Shown: positions 1 through 5,605 of the stretch, piece after piece
Layout of the letters: each line of letters starts with the position of its first letter
Position numbering within the stretch: position 1 is the stretch's first letter
DNA from: Acidobacteriota bacterium
Lineage (GTDB): Bacteria; Acidobacteriota; UBA6911; RPQK01; JADFOI01
Assembly: GCA_022545645.1 (NCBI GenBank)
Contig: JACZQQ010000050.1
Span: forward strand, 1 to 14,181
Direction of reading: 5' to 3'
DNA length: 14,181 nucleotides
Notes under the pieces: model-generated
Told to the model about the DNA's origin: nothing
The model's input: the letters and a program-made list of their open reading frames with translations, nothing else
The model's database searches: none
Position numbers and translations under genes: made by a program

Positions 1-63
1 CAACAGAACGGCCGCCGTGGAACTGGTCACGCCACCACGCATAGCCAGCAAAATACGGTTCAC
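1..63 (-). CDS. 5' end of a PP-loop ATPase-like gene (MnmA-like), cut by the window edge
   Basis: Reading the minus strand from position 63 (GTG) gives NRILLAMRGGVTSSTAAVLL, open to the window edge. It resembles the N-terminus of the tRNA 2-thiouridylase MnmA, where a short beta strand leads into the ATP-binding PP-loop SGGVDSS and an Ala/Leu-rich helix. Here the loop reads RGGVTSS, so the usual first Ser is Arg and the usual Asp is Thr. An ATG at 75 is in frame, but it overlaps a perfect TATAAT (74-79), so the GTG at 63 is the more likely start; an ATG at 42 is a third option. The gene follows menC on the same strand after a 46-58 bp gap. Only 21-25 codons are visible. A flavoprotein N-terminus (CoaBC type) is a weaker alternative. 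Confidence 0.45.
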   Translation of the reverse strand, partial: MNRILLAMRGGVTSSTAAVLL

Positions 64-73
64 AGTGGGGGGC

Positions 74-82
74 ATTATAGCA
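74..82 (-). promoter_or_regulatory. Extended -10 promoter before the PP-loop-like gene
   Basis: The minus strand reads TGCTATAAT, a perfect -10 hexamer with the TGn extension. No convincing -35 is seen at 16-18 bp. Transcription would start near position 67, only a few bases before the GTG at 63, so the mRNA would be nearly leaderless. This also argues against the ATG at 75 as the start. Confidence 0.45.
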
Positions 83-121
83 CGCGGTAGACTATAGCCC
101 AGACTGGCGCCTGGGGGGCAA

Positions 122-1240
122 CTAACTCACTGTATCAGGGAAGTCTTGCCTTCGTACCGTCAACTTCTCAATCCATGGGAGGTCGGGTTCATAGCCGAGT
201 CCAGACGTCTTCGGAGGAATAATAAATCCATCCGACGTCACCTCCACCGGAGGTAAGACGGTATCGCGCTCATAGTAACGCTTAGCGGCAGACACGTCAC
301 CAGGAAGGCTGAAATTCTCCAACGTGGACAGTGCAATGTTGTGGGCACGGCCGATTCCGGTTTCCAACATCCCTCCGCACCAAACCGGAATGCCCTGCTC
401 CTGACAAAGGTCATGCACCCGTCTGGCCTCGCTGGGACCTCCGACACGACCCATCTTAATGTTGATGATCCTGCAGGCTTGCAGTTCCAACGCGTGTGCG
501 GCATCACGGGCATGTCGAATCGATTCATCCAGACAAATGGCAGTGTCGATCTGAGCTTGCAATTTGGAGTGATCCAGCAGGTCATCGTAACTCAGAGGCT
601 GCTCGATCATCAGCAGGCCGAACGGGTCCAACTCCCTGAGCTGACCCACATCTTCCAGGCTATAAGCCCCATTGGCATCCACCATCAGGGAGATATCGGG
701 AAAAGAATCTCGGACCAGACGGACGATCTCCACATCCCACCCCGGCTTGATCTTGATTTTGATTCTCTGGTAGCCGGCCAGCAGCTCTCTTTCGATTTTC
801 TCAAGAAGAGCATCAGGACTTTTTTGAATGCCGATAGAGACTCCGCAAGCGATTTTCTCACGAGTCCCTCCCAAAAGTTCCCACAATGGCACCTCCAGTT
901 CCCGGGCCTGAAGATCCCAAAGGGCAGCTTCAACACAACCTTTAGCCATCCTGTGGCCCCGAACCCTGCCCACCAACTCCTGAAATTCGGTGGGACGATC
1001 AAAAGACCACTTCAAGACAGAGGGCAAAATCAACTGGGTCAGAATCAACCAAGCCGTATCTACGGTCTCATCACTGTAGAAAGGACCTTCGCCAGCCACG
1101 CATTCACCCCAGCCCACCGCATCGCCTCCCTGAATTTCCACCAGGAGCACGCGCCTCTCCTGTGTGCGTCCGAAACTGGTCTCAAAGAAATCAACCAGCG
1201 GAAGGCGAATTTCCCGTAGCGTGATGCGGTTGATTTTCAT
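122..1240 (-). CDS. menC: o-Succinylbenzoate synthase / N-succinylamino acid racemase (enolase superfamily)
   Basis: The protein has 372 residues, the full length for the OSBS/NSAR family. It has an N-terminal capping domain (about 1-120) and a TIM barrel. The catalytic set is complete: RIKIKIKPGWD gives the KxK pair K161/K163; the metal ligands are D188 (VDAN), E213 (IEQP) and D238 (LDES); and K262 in NIKMGRVGG is the opposite catalytic Lys. The sequence is close in style to the Amycolatopsis-type enzyme, which both dehydrates the menaquinone precursor SHCHC to o-succinylbenzoate and racemises N-succinylamino acids. The neighbours do not settle the role. No other men gene is visible, hyuB is upstream on the same strand, and the nearby prenyltransferase looks MqnP-like, which would fit the futalosine pathway instead. 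No Shine-Dalgarno is seen before the ATG. An inverted repeat arm begins 8 bp upstream of it. The family call is sure; MenC versus NSAR activity is open. Confidence 0.88.
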   Translation of the reverse strand: MKINRITLREIRLPLVDFFETSFGRTQERRVLLVEIQGGDAVGWGECVAGEGPFYSDETVDTAWLILTQLILPSVLKWSFDRPTEFQELVGRVRGHRMAKGCVEAALWDLQARELEVPLWELLGGTREKIACGVSIGIQKSPDALLEKIERELLAGYQRIKIKIKPGWDVEIVRLVRDSFPDISLMVDANGAYSLEDVGQLRELDPFGLLMIEQPLSYDDLLDHSKLQAQIDTAICLDESIRHARDAAHALELQACRIINIKMGRVGGPSEARRVHDLCQEQGIPVWCGGMLETGIGRAHNIALSTLENFSLPGDVSAAKRYYERDTVLPPVEVTSDGFIIPPKTSGLGYEPDLPWIEKLTVRRQDFPDTVS

Positions 1241-1248
1241 GGTGAAAC

Positions 1249-1367
1249 AGCTGACAACTGACAGCTGACAACTGACAGATTGACAAGGTGTAGAGAGGCA
1301 TTGAGCCTTTTACCTCGGGCTTCTGAATGCTGGCTTTCTGTCAGTTGTCAGTTGTCAGTTGTCAGCT
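1249..1367. repeat. 30-bp heptamer-built inverted repeat between hyuB and menC
   Basis: Positions 1249-1278 are two copies of the 14-mer AGCTGACAACTGAC plus AG. Positions 1338-1367 are a tandem array of GTCAGTT heptamers. The reverse complement of the second arm matches the first at 29 of 30 positions, with a 59-nt spacer. Transcribed from hyuB towards menC, it would fold into a very stable hairpin. The hyuB stop (1355-1357) and its last residues (A-D-N) lie inside the right arm. The left arm ends 8 bp from the menC ATG. There is no T run, so it is not a classical intrinsic terminator. The heptamer relates to the array at 9814-9848. Confidence 0.85.
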
Positions 1368-2962
1368 TTCCCCCAGCCTCCTCCCCCGGGGGTCTCGATA
1401 CGGATGACATCGCCCTTGGAAAGGGAAAGTGAAAACTTGCCCGGTAACTTCTTCCGTTGTCCTTTAACCACCAGATAGTTATGACCCGTCTTTCCTGAGC
1501 TTCCACCTCGCAACCCATAGGGGGCATATCGACGACGTTCGGAGAGCATCGTCACCTGACAATCTGCCAACATCTCAAGGCTCCGGATGATGCCATCACC
1601 GCCCCTGAACTTCCCCGGACCACCGGATCCTCGGCGCAGACGGTATTCCTTGACCCGTACGGGAAAATAGTTTTCAAGAGCTTCAATAGGTGTATTCAAG
1701 GTATTGGTCATATGAGTATGAATTCCGCTGTCTCCATCGGCCTGTGAACTGGCTCCCATTCCACCTCCAATGGTTTCGTAATAAGCGAAGGTCTGACCGG
1801 TATCAGGACCAACGCTGCCCAAAGAGAGGTTGTTCATGGTACCCGCACTGGCAGCGGGCATGTTGTCCAGTCCTGCAGTGGAAAGGGCTTTGAGAAGAAC
1901 ATCCACGATACGCTGTGAGGTTTCCACATTCCCTCCTGCGGTGGCCGCCGGATAACGGGCATTGACAATGGTTCCCGCAGGAATGATCACTTCTACGGGA
2001 CGAATCAAGCCGGCACTGGTCGGGGTGTCCTCAGGTGCCAGGCAACGCAGCACATAATAAACAGCCGCCAGGGTAATGGCTTCCACCGCATTCATGCACC
2101 CTCTGACTTGCGGATGAGAGCCACTGAAATTGACCTTCATCTTTTCTCCGCGAACGTCCACGGTGACTTTGATTTTGATGGATTTTCCGGGAGTGGGCTT
2201 TGCCGCTCCCCCATCATCGTCCAGGAGATCCTCAGCCCTGTAGCAACCATCAGGGATCGTGGAAATCACCTGTTTCATAACTCTTTCACCGTAGTCCTGG
2301 AGTGCCCTCATATAATCGTTCACCTCTTGGCGGCCGTTCTTTTCCATCAGGCCGAGCAACCTCTTCTCACCGACTTTCAGCGAGCCAACCTGGGCAGCCA
2401 GATCGCCCTCTCGTTCCACGGGAGTTCGGACATTACAGAGCACAAGCCGCAACAGATCCCGGTTGAGCTTTCCTCTTTCGTAAAGCTTAATGGGAGGAAT
2501 TCGAATCCCTTCTTGAAAAATATCGGTGCTCAAGGGCATGGAACCGGGAGAAATCCCCCCCACGTCCGAATGGTGTGCCCGACATGCCACAAAGGAAACA
2601 GGCCGGGAAGGGTTCGATGGCTCATAAAGGGGCACAACCATCGTCACGTCCGGGAGGTGGGTGCCCCCGGCAAAGGGATCGTTCAACACCACGACATCAC
2701 CGGGGTCCAATGCAAAGGCATCCAGGGCCGCCTGAACGGCAAGCGGCATCGACCCCAGATGAACAGGCATGTGGTCCCCCATGGCCACCAGCTGACCTTG
2801 ATCGTCAAAGAGGGCACAGGAATAGTCTCTGCGCTCCTTAATGTTAGGAGAGTATGCTGTTCGCCTCAGAACAACACCCATCTCCTGTGCAATGGAGGAA
2901 AAGAGATTTCGATAAATCTCAAGTTTGATGGGATGATAGGAATTCAACCTGCTGCCTTCCAT
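1355..2962 (-). CDS. hyuB: Hydantoinase B / 5-oxoprolinase beta-type subunit
   Basis: The protein has 535 residues, complete for the HyuB family, whose ATP-dependent complexes open hydantoin, oxoproline or related lactam rings, usually together with HyuA. Family signatures are clear in order: [21 protein letters not shown] (about 33-53), [12 protein letters not shown] (62-73), [12 protein letters not shown] (94-105), the likely metal-binding [10 protein letters not shown] (127-136), [28 protein letters not shown], and the C-terminal Gly-rich [14 protein letters not shown] and TPGGGGWG. HyuA is not adjacent: upstream is a palindromic repeat and the divergent ubiA-type gene, downstream is menC. 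The ATG at 2962 lies about 3 nt from the predicted +1 and has no Shine-Dalgarno, so the mRNA may be leaderless. A TTG five codons later (2947) has GGAAGG at good spacing and is an alternative start. The substrate cannot be told from sequence. Confidence 0.9.
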   Translation of the reverse strand: MEGSRLNSYHPIKLEIYRNLFSSIAQEMGVVLRRTAYSPNIKERRDYSCALFDDQGQLVAMGDHMPVHLGSMPLAVQAALDAFALDPGDVVVLNDPFAGGTHLPDVTMVVPLYEPSNPSRPVSFVACRAHHSDVGGISPGSMPLSTDIFQEGIRIPPIKLYERGKLNRDLLRLVLCNVRTPVEREGDLAAQVGSLKVGEKRLLGLMEKNGRQEVNDYMRALQDYGERVMKQVISTIPDGCYRAEDLLDDDGGAAKPTPGKSIKIKVTVDVRGEKMKVNFSGSHPQVRGCMNAVEAITLAAVYYVLRCLAPEDTPTSAGLIRPVEVIIPAGTIVNARYPAATAGGNVETSQRIVDVLLKALSTAGLDNMPAASAGTMNNLSLGSVGPDTGQTFAYYETIGGGMGASSQADGDSGIHTHMTNTLNTPIEALENYFPVRVKEYRLRRGSGGPGKFRGGDGIIRSLEMLADCQVTMLSERRRYAPYGLRGGSSGKTGHNYLVVKGQRKKLPGKFSLSLSKGDVIRIETPGGGGWGKADN

Positions 2963-2971
2963 AAAATGGGC

Positions 2972-2999
2972 ATTATATCCTTCAGTCGGGACTAGGCAA
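2972..2999 (-). promoter_or_regulatory. Sigma-70-type promoter of hyuB
   Basis: On the minus strand, TTGCCT (2994-2999) is followed after 16 bp by a perfect TATAAT (2972-2977). Transcription would start near 2965, next to the ATG at 2962. It lies between hyuB and the palindromic element at 3037-3170. Confidence 0.55.
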
Positions 3000-3036
3000 G
3001 AGAGGGCACAGACGAACTCAACGAAGTTAATTCCCT

Positions 3037-3170
3037 AGCCCGCATTTCTCACACCTACTCGTCACGAATCGGCGGAAGGGGCGGCCTGAGTGCGCGACCC
3101 GCAAGCGGGTCGCACAGTCAGGACGGATCATTTCGCCGATGCAGTAGAGGGGGTGTGAGAAATGCGGGCT
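3037..3170. repeat. Palindromic intergenic element, copy 1 (134 bp)
   Basis: The whole element is an imperfect palindrome centred at 3103/3104. The outer arms, 3037-3055 and 3152-3170, are perfect 19-bp inverted repeats, and the core 3094-3113 (GCGACCCGC-AA-GCGGGTCGC) is a perfect 9-bp stem. Across the two 66-nt arms about 45 positions pair without any gap, and one small shift improves this. It contains no plausible ORF and I see no clear target duplication. Related copy 2 lies at 7191-7335 in the opposite orientation. The architecture recalls ERIC, REPIN or MITE elements, but I recognise no sequence match to those. It lies between divergent hyuB and the ubiA-type gene, whose -10 begins 9 bp after the right arm. 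Confidence 0.88.
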
Positions 3171-3175
3171 GGGCC

Positions 3176-3184
3176 TGGTATAAT
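3176..3184 (+). promoter_or_regulatory. Extended -10 promoter of the ubiA-type gene
   Basis: TGGTATAAT is a perfect -10 with the TGn extension. The -35 position falls inside the right arm of the palindromic element and is weak (TGAGAA at 3156-3161), so an extended -10 mechanism is likely. Transcription would start near 3191, giving a leader of about 17 nt with ACGGAG at 3191-3196. Confidence 0.55.
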
Positions 3185-3207
3185 TTTCCCACGGAGATGT
3201 GGCGTCC

Positions 3208-4062
3208 ATGAAAAAACTGGTTCTGGTGCTGGAAGCGATCAAGTTCGAGCACACTATTTTTGCGCTCCCTTTCGCCCTGCTGGGTGCTTTTTTGGCGGCT
3301 CGGGGATTTCCCGGTTGGGAAACCACCTTTTGGATCATCATGGCCATGATCGGAGCCCGGAGCGCCGCCATGGCCTTCAATCGGCTCGCCGACCGCTTCG
3401 ACGACCGCCTGAATCCACGCACGTCCGATCGGGCCCTGCCTCGGGGACTCCTCAGCGCTCCGTTTGTCGCACTCTTCACGATGGCAAGCTCCACACTGTT
3501 TATCTTCTCAGCCTGGATGCTCAATGAATTGGCTTTTCACCTTTCTCCAATCGCCCTGGTCATCGTCCTTTTCTACAGCTACACGAAACGGTTTACCTCC
3601 CTGTCGCATCTGGTTCTCGGATTATCCATTGCCATCGCTCCGGTGGGAGGTTGGGTTGCCGTGCGCGGCGAAATTCATCTGGATCCTTTCTATGTGGCAG
3701 CTGCTGTTCTTTTTTGGGTGGGAGGATTCGACATTATTTATGCCTGTCAGGATTACGACTTCGACCGAAAAGTCGGCCGATATTCCTGGCCCAGTAAATG
3801 GGGAATCAAGACAGCACTTCGAATCTCCGCCTTGTTTCACGTCCTGATGATGCTTTTGCTCATTTACGCTTTTCTCCAATTTCAGCTTTCTTGGCTCAGT
3901 TGGATGGGTTTGGTCCTGACAGGAATCGGACTGATCTATGAACACAGTCTGGTTCACCCTGAGGATCTGAGTCGTCTCAACGCGGCTTTCTTCACCCTCA
4001 ATGGCATCATCAGTGTCGTCTTGTTTGTCTTCGTCGGTCTCGACCTGTGTCTGCTTGAGTAA
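3208..4062 (+). CDS. UbiA-family prenyltransferase, MqnP-like (menaquinone biosynthesis)
   Basis: This is an integral membrane prenyltransferase that would join a polyprenyl chain to an aromatic acid. It has 284 residues from ATG 3208, or 287 from an in-frame GTG at 3199. Both Asp-rich motifs that bind Mg-diphosphate are present: NRLADRFDDRLNPRTSDR (near residues 56-73) and DYDFDRKVGR (near 181-190). About eight to nine hydrophobic helices are visible. The N-terminal KFEHTIFALPFA, the ARSAAMAFNRLADR context and the C-terminal LNAAFFTLNGIISVVLFVF resemble the MqnP branch used in the futalosine menaquinone pathway more than MenA; this branch assignment comes from memory of the family. ACGGAG lies 11 nt before the ATG and 2 nt before the GTG, so neither spacing is ideal. 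The gene is divergent from hyuB and stands alone, with a strong hairpin after its stop. Confidence 0.87.
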   Translation: MKKLVLVLEAIKFEHTIFALPFALLGAFLAARGFPGWETTFWIIMAMIGARSAAMAFNRLADRFDDRLNPRTSDRALPRGLLSAPFVALFTMASSTLFIFSAWMLNELAFHLSPIALVIVLFYSYTKRFTSLSHLVLGLSIAIAPVGGWVAVRGEIHLDPFYVAAAVLFWVGGFDIIYACQDYDFDRKVGRYSWPSKWGIKTALRISALFHVLMMLLLIYAFLQFQLSWLSWMGLVLTGIGLIYEHSLVHPEDLSRLNAAFFTLNGIISVVLFVFVGLDLCLLE

Positions 4063-4090
4063 GAGTTCTCAGGCCCAGGGACTCGCACAT

Positions 4091-4130
4091 GCTGGAGGAT
4101 TCGGGGACAATCCCCGAGTTCTCCTCCTGC
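4091..4130. terminator. Strong hairpin downstream of the ubiA-type gene, possible terminator
   Basis: TCGGGGA (4101-4107) pairs with TCCCCGA (4111-4117) around a CAA loop. After a small asymmetric internal loop, GGAGGA (4094-4099) pairs with TCCTCC (4122-4127), and GC (4091-4092) with GC (4129-4130). It begins 28 bp after the stop codon. No T run follows, so Rho-independent termination is doubtful. It could be a 3' stabilising structure or a degenerate repeat. From 4131 to 4226 I see nothing further that I can support. Confidence 0.45.
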
Positions 4131-4226
4131 CAACCGAGGTTGACACTCAGACGGACACCTGCGGTCAAGCATGCTATATATGGTAGTCTAACTGGATCGT
4201 TGATACAATATACAGAAGGCCCACCT

Positions 4227-4243
4227 TTGGCACGCCTTTTGCT
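4227..4243 (+). promoter_or_regulatory. Sigma-54 (RpoN) promoter before pilC-pilS
   Basis: TTGGCACG-CCTT-TTGCT fits the RpoN consensus TGGCACG-N4-TTGCW. GG is at 4229-4230 and GC at 4241-4242, exactly 12 bp apart. Transcription would start near 4254, leaving a leader of about 140 nt to the pilC ATG at 4394. An enhancer-binding activator is needed; PilR, encoded at 7360-8937, is the obvious candidate. Confidence 0.8.
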
Positions 4244-4305
4244 TGATTCACCACCGAGAGTTTGTTCTTGGACAATTAGGTTCGTATATTTCGCAGTCAG
4301 ATCGT

Positions 4306-4311
4306 TATAAT
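4306..4311 (+). promoter_or_regulatory. Possible second promoter (-10) before the pilC leader
   Basis: A perfect TATAAT lies 63 bp downstream of the RpoN site. No good -35 is visible. It would start transcripts near 4318, at the first bases of the leader hairpin at 4316-4343. It resembles the pilR -10 context (CGTTATAAT in both). Confidence 0.3.
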
Positions 4312-4315
4312 GAAT

Positions 4316-4373
4316 AGAGGCAAACCCTAGAAGATTTGCCTCTGGGTGACGGGTGCCAAAGCACTGTCAGCCC
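4316..4373 (+). promoter_or_regulatory. Two-hairpin 5' leader of pilC
   Basis: Hairpin 1 pairs AGAGGCAAA (4316-4324) with TTTGCCTCT (4335-4343) around a 10-nt loop. Hairpin 2 follows at once: GGGTGAC (4344-4350) pairs with GTCAGCCC (4366-4373, one bulged G), and GTGC (4353-4356) pairs with GCAC (4361-4364) around CAAA. After it, GGG (4381-4383) could pair with CCC (4391-4393) across the ribosome-binding AAAGGA just before the ATG. This layout suits a translational or attenuation control element. Fragments such as GGCAAACC, GGTGACG and CAAAGC recall the GEMM (c-di-GMP-I) core, but an insertion and the lack of a second domain make that weak. Confidence 0.4.
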
Positions 4374-4393
4374 AGAAAAAGGGAAAGGATCCC

Positions 4394-5605
4394 ATGCCTA
4401 CTTACAAATTTAAAGGTCGCCGCTTTGACACAGGGGCAGTGATTGAAGGGGAACGTGCGGCTCAGAGTACCCAGGGTCTCGCCGCTACACTGCGTTCGGA
4501 AAAGATCATGCCCATCAGTATCAATGAGAAAAAAGGAAAGGCCGCAGTAGCGGGCAAGAGGGGGAAGGTCACCTCCACACAAATCGCCATCTTCACCAAG
4601 CAGTTTTCCGTCATGCTGGAAGCGGGTTTGCCTCTGGTTCAGTCGCTGGGTATTCTGGCCGAGCAGCAGGACAGCGCCGCTATGGCACACTGCCTGGACG
4701 ACGTTCGGGCAGATGTTGAGGCAGGCTCCACACTGGCCGAATCGATGCGCAAACACCCCAAGGTCTTTGACACTCTCTACGTCAACATGGTTGCCGCAGG
4801 CGAAGCAGGCGGCATTTTGGATGTTATCTTACAGCGCCTGTCGATCTTCGTAGAGAAACTCGTAAAGCTCAAACGCTCTCTGATTTCCGCTTCGGTTTAT
4901 CCCAGTGTGGTGATCACCGTAGCCATCGGTATCGTTGTCTGCATCATGGTCTTCGTTATTCCGACCTTCGCTGACCTGTTCAAGAACATGAATGCGACTC
5001 TGCCTCTACCCACTCGCATTGTCATGGGCATAAGCGATTTCATGGCCGCATACATCCTCCCCGTCATCGCCTTCCTTGTTTTGATCGTGATCGCTGCTCA
5101 GCGTTACTACACCACCTATGCGGGCAAGGTGAGAATCGACGGGCTGACACTGAAAGTTCCTATTTTCGGAGAGGTCATCAAAAAGATCATTATTGCCCGA
5201 TTTTCACGCACCTTGGGAACCCTTCTCACCAGCGGTATTTCCATTCTTGAAGCGCTCGACATTACGGCTCGTACGGCTGGAAACATGGTCATTCAAAATG
5301 CCTTGCTGGATTGCCGAAAGGCCGTTCAAGAAGGAAACACGCTGGTTGAACCCTTGAAGCGGGCCAATCTGTTCCCTGCTATGGTCGTCCAGATGGTGGG
5401 TGTGGGAGAGCAGACGGGTGAACTGGATCAGATGCTTCAAAAATTGGCCGACTTCTACGAAGATCAAGCGGATGCCGCCATTGCCGATTTTCTGACCCTG
5501 ATCGAGCCTTTGATGATAATATTTCTCGGCGGGATTATCGGCGGAATTGTTATTTCCATGTACTTGCCAATCTTTAGCCTGATCGGGAAGCTGGCTGGTG
5601 GATGA
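4394..5605 (+). CDS. pilC: Type IV pilus inner-membrane platform protein PilC
   Basis: PilC sits in the inner membrane and couples the cytoplasmic assembly ATPases to pilin insertion and removal. The 403 residues from ATG 4394 fit the family (about 400). The N-terminal YKFKGRRFDTGAVIEGE is the usual PilC/GspF start. Two T2SSF domains follow, at about 64-190 (FTKQFSVMLEAGLPLVQSL) and 266-390 (FSRTLGTLLTSGISILEAL), each with the MVAAGEAGG- or MVGVGEQTGELD-type motif. Hydrophobic helices lie near 170-192, 218-236 and 370-395. A GTG at 4346 is in frame, but the extra residues are not family-like and would be coded by the hairpin leader. pilB and pilT, which often precede pilC, are absent here. 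The 3' end overlaps pilS by 8 nt, implying translational coupling. Expression is probably driven by the RpoN promoter at 4227-4243. Confidence 0.96.
   Translation: MPTYKFKGRRFDTGAVIEGERAAQSTQGLAATLRSEKIMPISINEKKGKAAVAGKRGKVTSTQIAIFTKQFSVMLEAGLPLVQSLGILAEQQDSAAMAHCLDDVRADVEAGSTLAESMRKHPKVFDTLYVNMVAAGEAGGILDVILQRLSIFVEKLVKLKRSLISASVYPSVVITVAIGIVVCIMVFVIPTFADLFKNMNATLPLPTRIVMGISDFMAAYILPVIAFLVLIVIAAQRYYTTYAGKVRIDGLTLKVPIFGEVIKKIIIARFSRTLGTLLTSGISILEALDITARTAGNMVIQNALLDCRKAVQEGNTLVEPLKRANLFPAMVVQMVGVGEQTGELDQMLQKLADFYEDQADAAIADFLTLIEPLMIIFLGGIIGGIVISMYLPIFSLIGKLAGG

Noticed and set aside
341..1219. Long plus-strand open frame across menC
   Set aside because: It lies antisense to a gene with complete catalytic motifs. 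Its translation matches no family I know and it has no ribosome site or promoter.
2108..2995. Plus-strand open frame opposite hyuB
   Set aside because: It is antisense to clear HyuB motifs and has no recognisable domain; it follows from codon bias on the opposite strand.
3037..3170. Bidirectional intrinsic terminator
   Set aside because: Neither side has a T run, and this copy lies between divergent gene starts, where a terminator would make little sense.
4091..4130. tRNA or other small RNA gene
   Set aside because: It is a single strong hairpin without cloverleaf arms, an anticodon loop or a TTCGA-type T arm.
4140..4145. TTGACA as a -35 box in the gap before pilC
   Set aside because: No -10 lies at 16-18 bp; the nearest TATA-like sequence is about 29 bp away.
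5602..5604. ATG start for pilS at the pilC stop (ATGA overlap)
   Set aside because: It is out of frame with pilS; the GTG at 5598 gives the conserved N-terminal membrane helix.
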